Below are positions 43,368 to 54,478 of a stretch of 64,000 nucleotides of DNA, piece by piece. The notes under the pieces are model-generated. The model worked only from the letters and a program-made list of their open reading frames with translations. It was not told where the DNA came from and ran no database searches. The DNA is from Lepus europaeus (lineage: Eukaryota; Chordata; Mammalia; Lagomorpha; Leporidae): contig NC_084839.1 in assembly GCF_033115175.1 (NCBI RefSeq), positions 37,681,501 to 37,745,500 of the forward strand, written 5' to 3'. A program made the translations under genes and the position numbers. The first letter of the stretch is position 1. Each line of letters opens with the position of its first letter.

Positions 43368-44300
43368 GTGGAAAGAGTGCAGTCTCAGGGAAGAGTAGGG
43401 AGAAAACAGCAGAGAAAACTATGCAAATTGGAGAGACACAGGGAACCTACGTGGAGGGCAATGACATGCACAACTCAGGACCCCAGAAGCCAACAGCCTC
43501 CGCAAGAGCTTTGGAGAGCAAGGTGAGACCAGACTGCAGCAGCCCAAGCCACTAGCAAAAAAGCTGCAGAAAGATCCTACAGGGAATTGGGCTTGGAGCC
43601 CTGTGGGGGATAGTGTAGCTGCCAAACTAGAGGAGAAAAACAAAGAGGGGGCACGTTTTCTATCCTCCCAATCACCCTGCAACAGTGTCCTGTAACAAGT
43701 TGACAGAGAGAAGGTACAATTTTGGACATACATTACAGCTGTGCGAACTTGTGTCCACACCCAGCAACCAGCCAAGTAGAGACTCTTGAGTCTGCTGTGG
43801 AGAATGGATGGGGCTGGGTGCTCATCAGGGTCGGTGCTCATGATTGTGGGAAGCTTGTATTCCAGGACTGTGAAAACACTGAGGCTGCGTGGGAGGACTC
43901 AGGGTGTGGCTGGGACTTTGGGCAGTCACTGTGGGAGGCTCTACATGATAAGGGCTCCCTGGTTACCTGATGAGGACATTTCTGGGGAATCTGGGCTTAC
44001 ACTGAGCACTGCACAGATCCTTAGTGTGGTCCTTGAGGCAGAGTGGACGAATAATATACCCACTGGGGCTAGCACCCAAGCACTGGTCTCCTTTGAGGAG
44101 AGCTCAGCTGAGTCTATGCCAACAGACAAGAACAAACTTCTCCTCTGATAAAAAAGAGGAGATTTACCATGCCAAACCTGGATGTATCACCTCAGACACA
44201 CTCTTCAAACTAGAGCACTGAACAGAGCTCATTGGCCACACCTTCCATACACCTTTAGGTATTCCATGAAAGCAGGCACTCCACTAATGCACTCAGACAC
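43368..44300 (+). promoter_or_regulatory. L1 5'UTR
   Basis: Non-coding sequence upstream of ORF1. The GAGAGCAAGGTGAGACCAGA segment (43514-43533) corresponds to GGAATGCAAGGTGAGCCGAA in the left-edge L1. ORFs of up to 140 codons on both strands (43419-44148) are incidental. The 5' boundary with the preceding L1 poly(A) tract (43358-43367) is placed by that tract. Confidence 0.65.
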
Positions 44301-44339
44301 AGTCCAAATATAAAAGCTGCCACAGAGAAAAACAAAGGA

Positions 44340-44715
44340 GAAACCAATGAGTAGCTCCACAAATGCTGATTAACAAATGTACCAATTCAAGAAACAAGAA
44401 TAAGGAAGATAAAATGATACCTCCAATAGAACACAACACCTCAATACTAGATTGGGAAGATGATGAGATTGAAGAAATGCCAGAAGTGGAATTCAAAAAG
44501 TTGTTCATAGGATTACTTAGAAGTAATCAGAAGTAAATACACAAACTAATGAAATCTATACATGACATGAACGAAAATACCTCCCATGAATTTAAGATCT
44601 TAAAGAGAAATCAAAATGAAATCTTGGAAATGAAGAATTCAACAGAATAAAAAATGCAGTGTAAAGCCTTAACAATAGAATCAGTGAATGAAGGTGAAAT
44701 AAAGACCTTCCATGA
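44340..44715 (+). pseudogene. L1 ORF1 remnant, mostly deleted
   Basis: The N-terminal coding region (…GAAGATGATGAGATTGAAGA…, the acidic segment that matches the left-edge ORF1) and part of the coiled coil survive. The sequence then jumps to GAAGGTGAAATAAAGACCTT, the late ORF1 segment, and directly to the ORF2 endonuclease start. The RNA-recognition and C-terminal domains are missing. Confidence 0.65.
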
Positions 44716-47700
44716 CAAAGTCATTTCTTTAGTCACCTTGAATGTGAATGGCCTCAACTCTCCAGTTAAAAGACACAGACTGCTTGAATGGACTAAAAAA
44801 CAAAATCAACATTTTTGCTGCTTACAAGAAACACATCTCACCACAAAGATGAAAATGAAAGGATAGAAAAAGATATTCCATGCTAACAGAAACCAAAATA
44901 AGAGCTGGTGTAGCCATCCTAATATCAGACAAAATAGCTTTTAACACAAAAACTGTTAAAAGAGATAAAGAAGAGCACTATATAATGACTAAGGGAAGAT
45001 GTAACTATAAGAAATATATATGCACCTAATTATAGGGCATTTGGGTATTAACTAAAGGGAGACACAGACTCAAATACAATAGTAATGGTGGATTTCAGTG
45101 CCCCATTTTCAGCAATGGACAGATCAAACAGACAGAAAATCATCAGGGAAACAGCAAAGTTAATCAACACTATAGAACAAATGGACATCAGATATCTACA
45201 GAACTTTTCATCCTACAGTTGCAGACTACACATTCTTCTCAACAGTGCACAGGACTTTCTCAAAAATTGACCACCTGCTAGGCCTTATAGCAAGTCTCAG
45301 CAAATTCAAAAAAATTAAAATTATACCATGCATCTTCTCAGACCACAATGGAATGAAGCTGGAAATCAGCAACTCAGAAATTGAATCAGTAATAAAAGCC
45401 CTCCCAACAAAGGAAAGCCCAGGACTAGATGGCTTCACTGCTGAATTCTACCAGCCAATTAAAGAAGAGCTAACTCCAATTCTTTTCTAGTTATTAAAAA
45501 CAATTGATAGGGAGGGGGTCCTCTTAATTCCTAAACCTGAAAAAGATGCAACAGAGAAAGAGAACTACAGACCAATTTCCTTCATGAACATAGATGAAAA
45601 ATCCTCAACAAAATTCTAGCCAGTTGAATCCAACAATACAATAGAAAGATCATTCACCTGGAATAATTGGGATTTATCCCTGGTATGCTGGCATGGTTCA
45701 ACTTTCACAGATCAATCAATGTGATGCATCATATTAACTAACTGCAGAACAAAAACCATATGATTATCTGAATAGATGAAGAGAAAGCATTTGATAAAAT
45801 ACAACACCATTTCATGATGAAAGCTCTAAGCAACTGGGTACAGAAGGGAAATTCCTCAACACAATCCAGGAAATTTATGACAGACCCACAATCAGCATCC
45901 TATTGAATGAGGAAAAGTTGGAATCATTCCCACTGATATCCAGAACCAGACAAGTATGCCCACTCATATCATTGCTATTCAATATAGTCCCAGAAGCTTT
46001 ATCCAGAGCCAATAGGCAAGAAAAAGAAATCAAAGGGATGTAAATCAGGAAAGAGGTGTCAAACTATCCCTATTTGCAGATGAAATAATTTTATATAAAG
46101 GGTATCCAAAAGTCTCCACCAAGGGACTATTGGAACTCATAGAAGAGTTTGGATAAGTAGCAGGATACAAAATCAATACAAAAAAAGCCTCTGTATACAC
46201 AGACAATGTCAACACTGAGAAAGAACTTATAAGATCAATCCCATTCATAATAGCTAAAAAAAAACCTTGAATAAATATAATCAAGGATGCAAAATATATC
46301 AATGATAAGAATTACAAAAATTAAAGTAAGAAATAGAAGAAATTACAAAAAAAATTGGAAAAATCTTCCATGTTCATGATTTGGAAGAATCAATATCAAC
46401 AAAATGTACATTCTTCCAAAAGAAATTTATAGATAAAATGTAATATCGATAAAAATACCATAGACATTCTTTTCAGGTCTAGAAAAAAATGATGCTGAAA
46501 TTATTTTATGGAAACCTCAAATAGCTAAAGCAATCTTATACAACAAAAACAGAGCCAGAGGCATCACAATACCAGATTTCAAGACATACTACAATGCAGC
46601 TATAATCAAAGCAGCCTGGAACTGTTAGAAAAACAGATGGATAGACAAATGGAACAGAATAGAAATGCGAGAAATCAATCCAAGCATCTACAACCAACTT
46701 ATATTTCACCAACAAGCTAAAACCAATCCCTGAAGCAAGGACAGTCTCTTCAACAAATGGTGCTAAAAAACCTGGATTTCCACATGCAGAAGTATGAAGC
46801 AAGACCTCTACCTTACACCTTACACAAAAAATCTTTCAAAATAGAGTAAAGACCTAAATCTATGGCCTGATACCATCAAATTATTAGAGAACTTTGCAGA
46901 AACCTTGCAAGATATTGGCATAGGCAAAGAATTTTTAGAAAAGACCCAGAGGCACAGGCAATCCAAGCCAAAATTAACAAATGGGATTGCATCAAATTGA
47001 GAAGCTTTTTTACTGCAAAAAAACACTCAGGAAAGTGAAGAAGTGACCATCAGGATGGGAGAAATTATTTGCAAAGTATTCATCTAATAAAGGATTAATA
47101 ACTAGAATATATAAATATATCAAGAAACTTCACAACAAAACAAACAACTCAGTGAAGAAATGGGCAAAGGACTTAAACAGACATTTTTCAAAAGTGGAAA
47201 TCCAAAGAGCCAACAGATACATGGAAAAATATTCAGGATCACTAGCCATCAGGAAAATGCAAATGAAAACCACAATGAGGTTTCCTTTTACCCCAGTTAT
47301 AATGGCTCTAAAACAGAAATCAATAAAAAATAAATACTGGCCAAGATCTAGGTGAAAGGTACCCTAATCCACTGTTGGTGGGGATGTAAACTGGTAAAAC
47401 CCTTATGGACGACAGTTTGGTGATACCTCAGAAATCTGAATATAAACCTACCATATGTCTCAGCCATCCCTCTCCTGGGAATTTACCCAATGGAAATGAA
47501 ATCAACAAATAAAAGTGTTATCTGTACCCCCACGTTTATTGCAGCTCAATTCACAATCGTTAAGACATGGAATCAACCTAAGAGCCCTTCAACTGAAGAC
47601 TGGATAAAGAAATTATGGGATATGTACTCTATGGAATACTGCATAGTGATAAAAAATGCAATCCAGTCATTTGCAATAAAACGGATGAATCTTAAAAACA

Positions 47701-47770
47701 TCATACTTAGTGAATAAGCCAGTCCAAAAGGGACAAATAACGTATGCTCTCCCTGATCTGTGATAACTAA
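44716..47770 (+). pseudogene. L1 ORF2 remnant with fused endonuclease and RT
   Basis: Endonuclease pieces: LVTLNVNGLNSP, CCLQETHLTTK, VDFSAPFSAMD (a changed form of GDFNTPLS) and [10 protein letters not shown]. Directly after KLEISNSE the frame continues into the RT start, [20 protein letters not shown] (ORF 45245-45490). The roughly 240 residues normally between them are missing, yet the frame is kept. Further on are TRQVCPLISLLFNIV-type sequence and the RT catalytic box at 46073-46084, which reads FADE instead of FADD. The C-terminal region ends at a TAA homologous to the normal ORF2 stop (47768-47770). Many stops and frameshifts make it inactive. Confidence 0.88.
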
Positions 47771-48050
47771 TAAAGTACCTAAAAGGAAATCTGTAGAACT
47801 GAAATTGACACTGTGAGAAGCAATGACTTGAATAGTCTTTGTCTTGATTGTGGAGGAACTATTTTTTTCTTTTTTCTCTTCTTCATATTATTTGTTGAAC
47901 TCTTTACTTAATATAGAGTTAATCATATGTGTATAAAGTCAAATGAAAGCAGATCTCAGTAAAAAAATAAGAGTGGGAATAAGAGAGGGAGAAGGAATTT
48001 TGTAACTCTAAAACTGTATAATTCTGCATACATTCCTATGGACTTACTTC

Positions 48051-48377
48051 TTTTTTTCTTTTCTTTTTTTTTTTTTTTTTTGACAGGCAGAGTGGACAGT
48101 GAGAGAGAGACAGAGAGAAAGTTCTTCCTTTTTGGTTGGTTCACCCCCCCCCCCAATGGCTGATCCGAAGCCAGGAGCCAGGTGCTTCCTCCCGGTCTCC
48201 CATGCAGGTACAGGGACCCAAGCACTTGGGCCATCTTAAACTGCCCTTCCCGGCCACAGCAGAGAGCTGGACTGGAAGCAGGGCAACCAGGACAGAATCT
48301 GGTGCCCCGACCAGGACTAGAACCTGGGGTGCTGGCGCTGCAGGCAGAGGATTAGCCTATTGAGCCATGGCACCAGC
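48051..48377 (-). mobile_element. Young C-repeat SINE (CSINE2-type)
   Basis: Minus strand: a T-rich run (48051-48081), GACAGGCAGAGTGGACAGTG, a C9 run (48145-48153), GATCCGAAGCCAGGAGCCAG, AGGATTAGCCTATTGAGCCA and CACCAGCT at the head. No clear target-site duplication seen. Confidence 0.95.
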
Positions 48378-48520
48378 TAAGGGTACATTTTAAAAACTTG
48401 CCATGGGAAATAGAATCCCATTAAGTCAAGTGGTAAAAATACTATCTTGAGTGTTAAAGTGACCATATTAAGTGTTAAAGTGTTCATATAGATAAGATTA
48501 AGTGTTAAAAGGATCATAAA

Positions 48521-48845
48521 GGCCAGTGCCATGGCTCACTAGGCTAATCCTCCACCTGCAGTGCTGGCACACCGGGTTCTAGTCCCAGTTGGGGCACTGG
48601 TTCTGTCCCGGTTGCTCTTCTTCCAGTCCAGCACTCTGCTGTGGCCCAGGAAAGCAGTGGAGGATGGCCCAAGTGCTTGTGCCCTGGACCCGCATGGGAG
48701 ACCAGGAGGAAGTGCCTGGCTCTTGGCTTCAGATCGGCGCAGCGCGCTGGCCGTAGTGGCCATTTGTGGGGGTGAACCCGCAAGAGAAAGGAAGACCTTT
48801 CTCTCTGTCTCTCTCTCTCTCACTTTCTAACTCTGCCTGTAAAAA
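48521..48845 (+). mobile_element. Young C-repeat SINE (CSINE2-type) with target-site duplication
   Basis: Plus strand: GGCCAGTGCCATGGCTCACT, CCGGGTTCTAGTCCCAGTTG, GGAGGATGGCCCAAGTGCTT and TAACTCTGCCTGT followed by A. AAAAGGATCATA flanks it at 48507-48518 and 48846-48857. Confidence 0.96.
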
Positions 48846-49612
48846 AAAAGGATCATATAAATCAGATCAGTTTCTGGCAATATTAGATAGAATTATAAAG
48901 GAGAGAATGTTCCAATATGGCAAGCTATTCACATAGCAGACTGATAGAATGACAGCCACTTTAAATAGTACTCTGACCTGAGAATCAGCCCTTAAGGCAT
49001 TCTGGTCTGGTTGAGAAACCCATAAGAGTATTTCAGGCAAGGATAATCAAGACACTATAGCAAAAAATAAAATGTCATACATGAAGGATCTCTGTGAGTG
49101 AGACCCCAGTGGAAAGAAGGGGCCATCAAAGAAGAATGTATTCTTCTCTGAAGGGAGGAGAGAACTTCTACTTTATACTGATGGAGTTTGTGGATTCAAA
49201 AGGCTTCCATAGCCTTGGCAGCTCATGTCAAGAGCCTCGGGTGATCACTGAACCTCATACATAAGAGTGTTAATTGTTAACAACAGGAATCACTGTCCAC
49301 TCACTTTCCATGTAGGACTTCTTTCCTCGATTAGTTGTATTATGAGAATTAACTGTAAAACTTGTTCTCAAATAGTTTGTGTGTGTGTGTGTGTGCAAAT
49401 TTTTGAAACCACTACTTAGAATAGAGTTGGTCTTCTGTGTATAATGTTTATTGAAAATTAATCATAATAGAGGATGGGACTAGGAAGGGGAGACGGAGGA
49501 GGAGCTGAGGTGGGAATGGGGGTGGGATGTTAGGTATGGTGGGAAGAATCACTACATTCCTAAATTTGTACTTATAAAGCCTGTACTCATTAAATAAAAG
49601 ATTTCTTTGGGG

Positions 49613-49845
49613 AAAAAATAAATGAAATAATCAAAGCAAAATATTAAAAAAAAAGAAAAAGAAAACAGTGAGCAACAGCACCATCTGATCCTCTCCCAAA
49701 AGAGAGGCCATCATCAAAGCACAAGCCCAGGTTTCTCCATGGCCAGGCATCCAACAGAAAGAAGGGGCAACATGGAGCACACATGTCACTGCACTGTAAC
49801 TTCAAATGATTAAGATGCTAAATCCTGGAGAATAGCTTTGTGGCC
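49613..49845. other. Unassigned A-rich and single-copy-looking sequence
   Basis: A-rich directly after the L1 tail, then sequence with no recognised family. Confidence 0.4.
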
Positions 49846-49962
49846 TGCAATGCTGGCAGCCACCATTGTGGATATTTGGGGAGTGAACCAGTGGATGGGT
49901 GGATGGAAGATATCTCTCTCTCTCTCTCTCTCTCTCCCTCCCTCCCTCCCTCTCTCTCTCCT
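49846..49962 (+). mobile_element. C-repeat SINE, 3' part
   Basis: GCAGCCACCATTGTGGATAT, GGGGAGTGAACCAGTGGATG and a CT/CCCT tract (49912-49960). The 5' half and the usual tail are missing. Confidence 0.8.
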
Positions 49963-50008
49963 GTTAAATTCTATGTTATGTGTATTTTATCACAATTAGA
50001 AATAATTT

Positions 50009-50342
50009 TTTTTTATTTATTTGACAGGCAGAGCTATAGACAGTGAGAGAGAGAGAGACAGAGAGAAAGGAGACAGAGAGAAAGGTCACCCCTCCTCTGG
50101 CTCACCCTCCAAATGGCTGCTATGGCCAGCACTGCACCGATCCAAAGCCAGGAGCCAGGCCCCTCCTCCCGACCTCCCATGCGGGTGCAGGGGCTCAAGC
50201 ACCTGGGCCACCCTCCACCGCGCTCCTGGGCCACAGCAGAGAGCCGGACTAGAAGAAGAGCAACCAGGACTAGAACCCAGTGCCCATATGGGATGCTGGC
50301 TCCGCAGGCAGAGGATCAACCAAGCAAGCCATGGTGCTGGCC
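50009..50342 (-). mobile_element. C-repeat SINE (young type)
   Basis: Minus strand: TTTATTTATTTGACAGGCAG, GGTCACCCCTCCTCTGGCTC, a GC-rich body and CAAGCCATGGTGCTGGCC. The 15-bp unit GAGACAGAGAGAAAG occurs twice in tandem (50056-50085). GAAATAA before (49999-50005) and after (50344-50350) may be a short target-site duplication. Confidence 0.95.
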
Positions 50343-50351
50343 TGAAATAAA

Positions 50352-50684
50352 GATTTTTTAAAGATCTACTTATTTATTTGAAAGGTAGAGTAGTTATAGA
50401 GAGGCAGAGGCAGAGAGAGAGAGAGAGATCTTCCATCTGCTTGTTCACTCCCCAAATAGCCACAATGGCCAGAGCTCCAATTGATCCAGGAGCCAAGAGC
50501 TTCTTCCAGGTCTCCCATGCTGGTTCAGGGGCCCAAAGACTTGGACCACCTTTTACTTCTTTTTCAGGCTATCACAGAGAGAGCTGGATTGGAAGTGGAG
50601 CAGCCAGGACTCAAACTGGCACCCATATGGGATGCCTGCACTGCAGGTGGTGGCTTTACCTGCTATGGCATAGCACTAGCCAAA
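50352..50684 (-). mobile_element. C-repeat SINE (older type)
   Basis: Minus strand: TTTTTTAAAGATCTACTTAT tail complement, AGATCTTCCATCTGCTTGTT, CCAGGTCTCCCATGCTGGTT, GGAGCAGCCAGGACTCAAAC and ATGGCATAGCACTAGCC. Confidence 0.95.
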
Positions 50685-50791
50685 GATCTTTTTTTTTAAA
50701 GCAAAAAGGAATGAAATATAGGTTCACGTAGTAATGTGGACAAACTTTGAAAGCATATGCTAAGTAAAAGAAGGCAGACATCAAAGGTCAT

Positions 50792-51000
50792 GAAGCTGGC
50801 TATGTGGCACAAAGCCCCCACTTTGCTTCCAATCCAGCTTCTTTCTACCCATGTGGGAGCCCAGGCAGAGTTCCAGTCTCCTGTTTCTTCAGCCTGGCCC
50901 AACTCCAGCTGTTATGGATATTTGACAAATAAATCAGCAGACAGAGATCTGTCTCTCTTTCTATGTTGCTCTACCTTTCAAATCAATAATTTAAAAAATC
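50792..51000 (+). mobile_element. C-repeat SINE, degraded with internal deletion
   Basis: Plus strand: GCTGGCTATGTGGCACAAAG, GCTTCCAATCCAGCTTCTTT, CTGGCCCAACTCCAGCTGTT and ACCTTTCAAATCAATAATTT. The GATGGCCCAAGTNCTTGGG segment is missing. Confidence 0.8.
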
Positions 51001-51774
51001 CATTAGCCAATTGCTCTACATGAACAATACCCTTGGTCAACACTGAATTCCCCATGCCTACTACAGTTTTGACTCACAGTAAGTAGATGCTCAGAAAATA
51101 CTGAGTGAATAAGTAGTAGAGTTGTTTGTGAAAAGTATTCTAATCAGGTTTACTGCATTCTCTCTTTTCTGAGTTTTGTGGAGGCCAACCACTCTGGTTT
51201 ACCTAGGACTTCCTCAGTTTTAGTTGTAAAAGCCTCACTTCCTGGGAAAAGATTCAGTCTCAAACCTGTAGAGATTGTCACCCAGCCTACTACCTGTTTA
51301 TCTCTTCTACCCTGCACACCTGTAGAGCTAAAAACCTTGTCTTAAAAAGTACTAAAATATTTGAAGATTTCTTTATTTTTTCCCATTTTCCTCTGAAATA
51401 AACTTAAAACACACATTGATTTTTAATGTCTTTCCCTAGCCATGTTGCAAGTGCACAAAAGACCTACAAATAGAAATCCTTCTATCTGGCCAAAAGCTAT
51501 CACCTGAGTGAGTAAACTACGATGTGATAAAAACACAGAACATGAGCCTCTGAGTAGTTCTTGGAATGCCTATTTTGCTACAGAGCCAAGCAGGTGTGAT
51601 ACACAAAATCCACACTGAGGTTGACCTGTGAAGATCTGGTGGCTGCCAGAGTTAACAATCCAACGAGAACACAGAGAAACATCCTTGCACATTGTATTAG
51701 TATTTCCCTTTACTTGAAAATACCTAAGAGGAAGGAAGTTAGGGAGGAAAAATGTTTACTTTGGTTTACTGTTT
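51001..51774. other. Mostly unassigned; possible L2 tail
   Basis: A segment at 51072-51115 (TTTTGACTCACAGTAAGTAG then AAATACTGAGTGAATAAGTA) resembles the plus-strand L2 end. The rest is unassigned. Confidence 0.4.
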
Positions 51775-52112
51775 GATGATTCACAATCCAAAAAATTAGG
51801 TCACCCCACTGTTTCAGGCATCGGATAAGGCCAGAGGAAGCAGATACAAAGGGAGAGCACTCTTCCTCTATCCTCTATGCAGTCTCTCCTTATAATATGG
51901 CCATGATTTGATCACAGAACTCCACCCTAACAACCCAATCCAATCCAATCACTGCCAGAAGGTCCCATGTTCAGATGCCATAATTGGTTTACCTCTGCCG
52001 CAATCCATCAACTATTAGCATTATTCCACTAACCATGAACACAAGACTTTTGGGTTTAAATGTCTGCATTAGTTTGGGGTGCCAAATCTTTCAACCCATA
52101 ATAAACATGTCT
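51775..52112 (-). mobile_element. Probable MLT1/MaLR-type LTR (antisense)
   Basis: TTTCAACCCATAATAAACAT at its right end, AAATGTCTGCATTAGTTTGG upstream and the stretch from CTCTCCTTATAATATGGCCA through ACTCCACCCTAACAACCCAA follow the order of an antisense mammalian MaLR LTR ('cttataaggacacc...gcccaccctaatgacc...attcaacccataacag'). No internal viral region or gene is present. Confidence 0.5.
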
Positions 52113-52527
52113 ACTGACCCTTGGCTGAATTGGGAGCTGTTAGGGCAGCGCCATTACCTAGGGACTACAAAATAAATGCCAGGACAATGTCATGCTTCCA
52201 GCTCTGAAAAATGTAGGATGGCACTGCCATCAACTCCCAGACCTCATTCAGAGTTACAGGCCATTCCAGTGGAACGTGAAATGGTTTTCTCTGGAAAGAA
52301 AGCTAGATTTTAAAACTGTCCAAATTTCATGCTTGGCCAGCAAGAATCATCAAGCTGTTTCAGTATGCTGGAGGCACATGAATTTTACCACCTTGTTGTG
52401 ATGTCTGGCTGGCTGAATTAGGGAGAAGCAAGACTCCTGACAATACTCATGGAGCATTGCATTTATAAGCATTCACAGAGGGAAACTCTGATTACCAGTG
52501 ACTTCAGTGCTTAGGAATAAGCTTTTT
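52113..52527. other. No recognised feature
   Basis: Complex single-copy-looking sequence without supported gene or repeat. Confidence 0.4.
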
Positions 52528-52834
52528 CAGGGTGAGTAACTCTAATCTGAAAACCTGAAATCTAAAATACTCTGAAGTAGTAATTTCTGAGCACTGACAT
52601 GGTGCTACAAATGTAGAACTCCACACCTGCTTTCAATGTGACAATTCACAGTTAAAGCCCAGGTACACTAAAATATTAGATAAAATTTACATTTAGGCTA
52701 TATTATAAGGTATAATAAAATGTAAATTAAATTGGGGTTTAGATAATCACAAGATATCTCATTATATAAAAGCATATATTCCAAAATACAAAAGCATTTG
52801 TTACCATGAATTTGAAAAAGGAATACTCAACCTG
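52528..52834. mobile_element. Tigger/pogo-type non-autonomous DNA transposon, both ends present
   Basis: 307 bp with diverged terminal inverted repeats: CAGGGTGAGTAACTCTAATC at the left and GGAATACTCAACCTG at the right, i.e. the CAGGTTGAGTATCCCT-type end. Internal blocks include CTGAGCACTGACATGGTGCT, AACTCCACACCTGCTTTCAA, CATTTAGGCTATATTATAAG and AAGATATCTCATTATATAAA. TA follows the right end. There is no transposase. Confidence 0.78.
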
Positions 52835-53607
52835 TAGCTATACTGTTAGCAAAGCAAGACTTACATCTTATGCTAAACCAAAGAAACATACATCTGTTTC
52901 AATGCTGGAGGGAAAGTTACTGCATAGATTTAGCTAAGAGACAGTATGCATCTCTGCATATGTCCTTTATGTTAAGGACTTCCTACTCTAACCTCCCATG
53001 AGATGCAGCTCCACTTTGTTTCAATTTTCTGTCCAACTGAGAGATTCATTCATTTATAAATTCAAAAATACTAACTGGATGACAGTGGAGAAACAGCAGG
53101 AAGCCAAATAAAGAAAATATTCATTCTCATGAAATAATAAGGAAATAAATAAAATAAGTGATAAGTCAGAAAGTGACATATGCTTCACAAAAAATAATTA
53201 AATAGGACAATAGGGGGGATAGAGCAGTAATTGTGAGTTCTCTAGGGCTGGTTTTGAGCCAAACTTGGGAGGCTTCTCTTCTTTCAGAAACGTCAATGCT
53301 CTTTCTACTCCATTGTGTACTCAACATCTGCTGGGGGAGTTTAAGTCTCCAGACAGTAGGTTTTGCTTAAATATTTCAAAGAGAAAGAGATATTATTAGA
53401 AGGAAATCAAACAGAATCAAAGTTAATTATCAAATTGATAGATATCCCTGAATCCCAGCAAGGGAGTTCATCAGCCATACACTGCAGCCGTCCCCACAAG
53501 GAGCAGAAAAAGCCTAGAAGTTTTGATCAAATTCCGGTCTTAAATTTAGAGTCAACTACATAAGATTTGTGCCACCTTACAAACATTGTTTGAACTGCCT
53601 TCCTCTC
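52835..53607. other. No recognised feature
   Basis: AT-rich; the 66-codon ORF at 53363-53563 has no recognisable domain. Confidence 0.4.
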
Positions 53608-53934
53608 TGATTCTTTTAAAAAAGAGAGATTTATTTATTTGAAAGTCAGTGTTGAGAGAGAGAGAAAAGAGTGATCTTCCATCACTTAGTTCAGTCCCCA
53701 TATGGTTGCAACATTAGGGGCTGGACCAGGCCAAAGCTAGGAGCCAGGAGTTTCATCCAGGTTTCCCACATGGATCACAAGAGCTCAATTACTTGGGTCA
53801 TCTTCTGCAGCTTTCTCAGGCACATTAGCAGGAGCTGGATGGGAAGTGGAGCAGCTGGGACTCTAATTGATGCTTATATTGAGATGTGGGCATCTCAGGA
53901 GCAGCTTAACCCACTGCACCACCACATTGACCCC
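53608..53934 (-). mobile_element. C-repeat SINE (older type, diverged)
   Basis: Minus strand: AGAGATTTATTTATTTGAAA, GTGATCTTCCATCACTTAGT, GGTCATCTTCTGCAGCTTTC, GGATGGGAAGTGGAGCAGCT and TGCACCACCACATTGACCCC. Confidence 0.92.
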
Positions 53935-53967
53935 CATGAGTGATTTTGTTTTAATTTGTGAAATGGA

Positions 53968-53991
53968 TATTGCTTACATGAGTAAGCAATA
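53968..53991. repeat. Perfect 10-bp inverted repeat (hairpin)
   Basis: TATTGCTTAC (53968-53977), loop ATGA, GTAAGCAATA (53982-53991), just outside the SINE. Confidence 0.9.
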
Positions 53992-54177
53992 ATAACAATA
54001 ATAAATGTAAAGATTCCAGCACCCAGTGGATGCCCCTTGTACTATAGCCTGAGGATTGTGAAGCATGACACTGTTGTCCTTCCAACCTCTGAAATGGGAC
54101 TGACCAAAGCTGAGGTTAGAATTAAAGAATATGTTAGAACTATAAAGGTTAACGGTGGACTCAACCAAGTGAGGGAT

Positions 54178-54478
54178 GGGGGGAAGACATTATGGCACAG
54201 GGGTTAAGCCACAAAGGACCTGGTTTGACTCCTGGGTACTTTATTCTCTTATTAATGCATTTGGAAGGCAGCAGGTGATGACCCAAGTATTTGGGTCCCC
54301 ACCTCCCATATGGGAAACTCAGATTTCCTAGTCCCTGGCTTTCATTTGACCCAGATTAAGCTGTAATAGGCATTTGGGAAATGAACTAGCAGATGGAAGA
54401 TCTTTCTCTCTTCTTTCTCTTTGTCTCTCCCTCTCTATCATTCTGATTTTAAATAAATAAATAAATCGATTTTTAAAT
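54178..54478 (+). mobile_element. C-repeat SINE (older type, diverged)
   Basis: Plus strand: GAAGACATTATGGCACAGGG, CCTGGTTTGACTCCTGGGTA (B-box region), GGTGATGACCCAAGTATTTG and AACTAGCAGATGGAAGATCT, ending in a TAAATAAATAAATAAATCGA tail. Confidence 0.92.

Larger units (their letters stand above)
43368..49612 (+). mobile_element. Older near-full-span L1 with internal deletions and two SINE insertions
   Basis: Plus-strand L1 in the order 5'UTR (43368-about 44300), ORF1 remnant (about 44340-44715), ORF2 remnant (44716-47770) and 3'UTR (47771-49612), ending in ACTCATTAAATAAAAGATTT. Two SINEs interrupt the 3'UTR (48051-48377 minus, 48521-48845 plus). Most of ORF1 and about 240 codons between the endonuclease and the RT are absent. 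Many stops show it is older than the L1s at the window edges. Confidence 0.92.
47771..49612 (+). mobile_element. L1 3'UTR, interrupted by two SINEs
   Basis: Contains TTGTTGAACTCTTTACTTAA, TACATTTTAAAAACTTGCCA, three imperfect copies of an AGTGTTAAA-type unit (48449-48510), AGTATTTCAGGCAAGGATAA, CTTCCATAGCCTTGGCAGCT, a (GT)n run (49378-49394), a G-rich block (49473-49545) and TCATTAAATAAAAGATT. The same blocks occur at 61838-62324. Confidence 0.88.

Noticed and set aside
43419..44148. ORFs of 120-140 codons on both strands
   Set aside because: They lie in the GC-richer 5'UTR of the plus-strand L1 and have no independent support.
45370..45400. RNA splicing as the origin of the endonuclease-RT deletion
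   Set aside because: The homologous position in the left-edge L1 (near 1790-1800, complement) has no GT donor after the breakpoint, so a simple genomic deletion is preferred.
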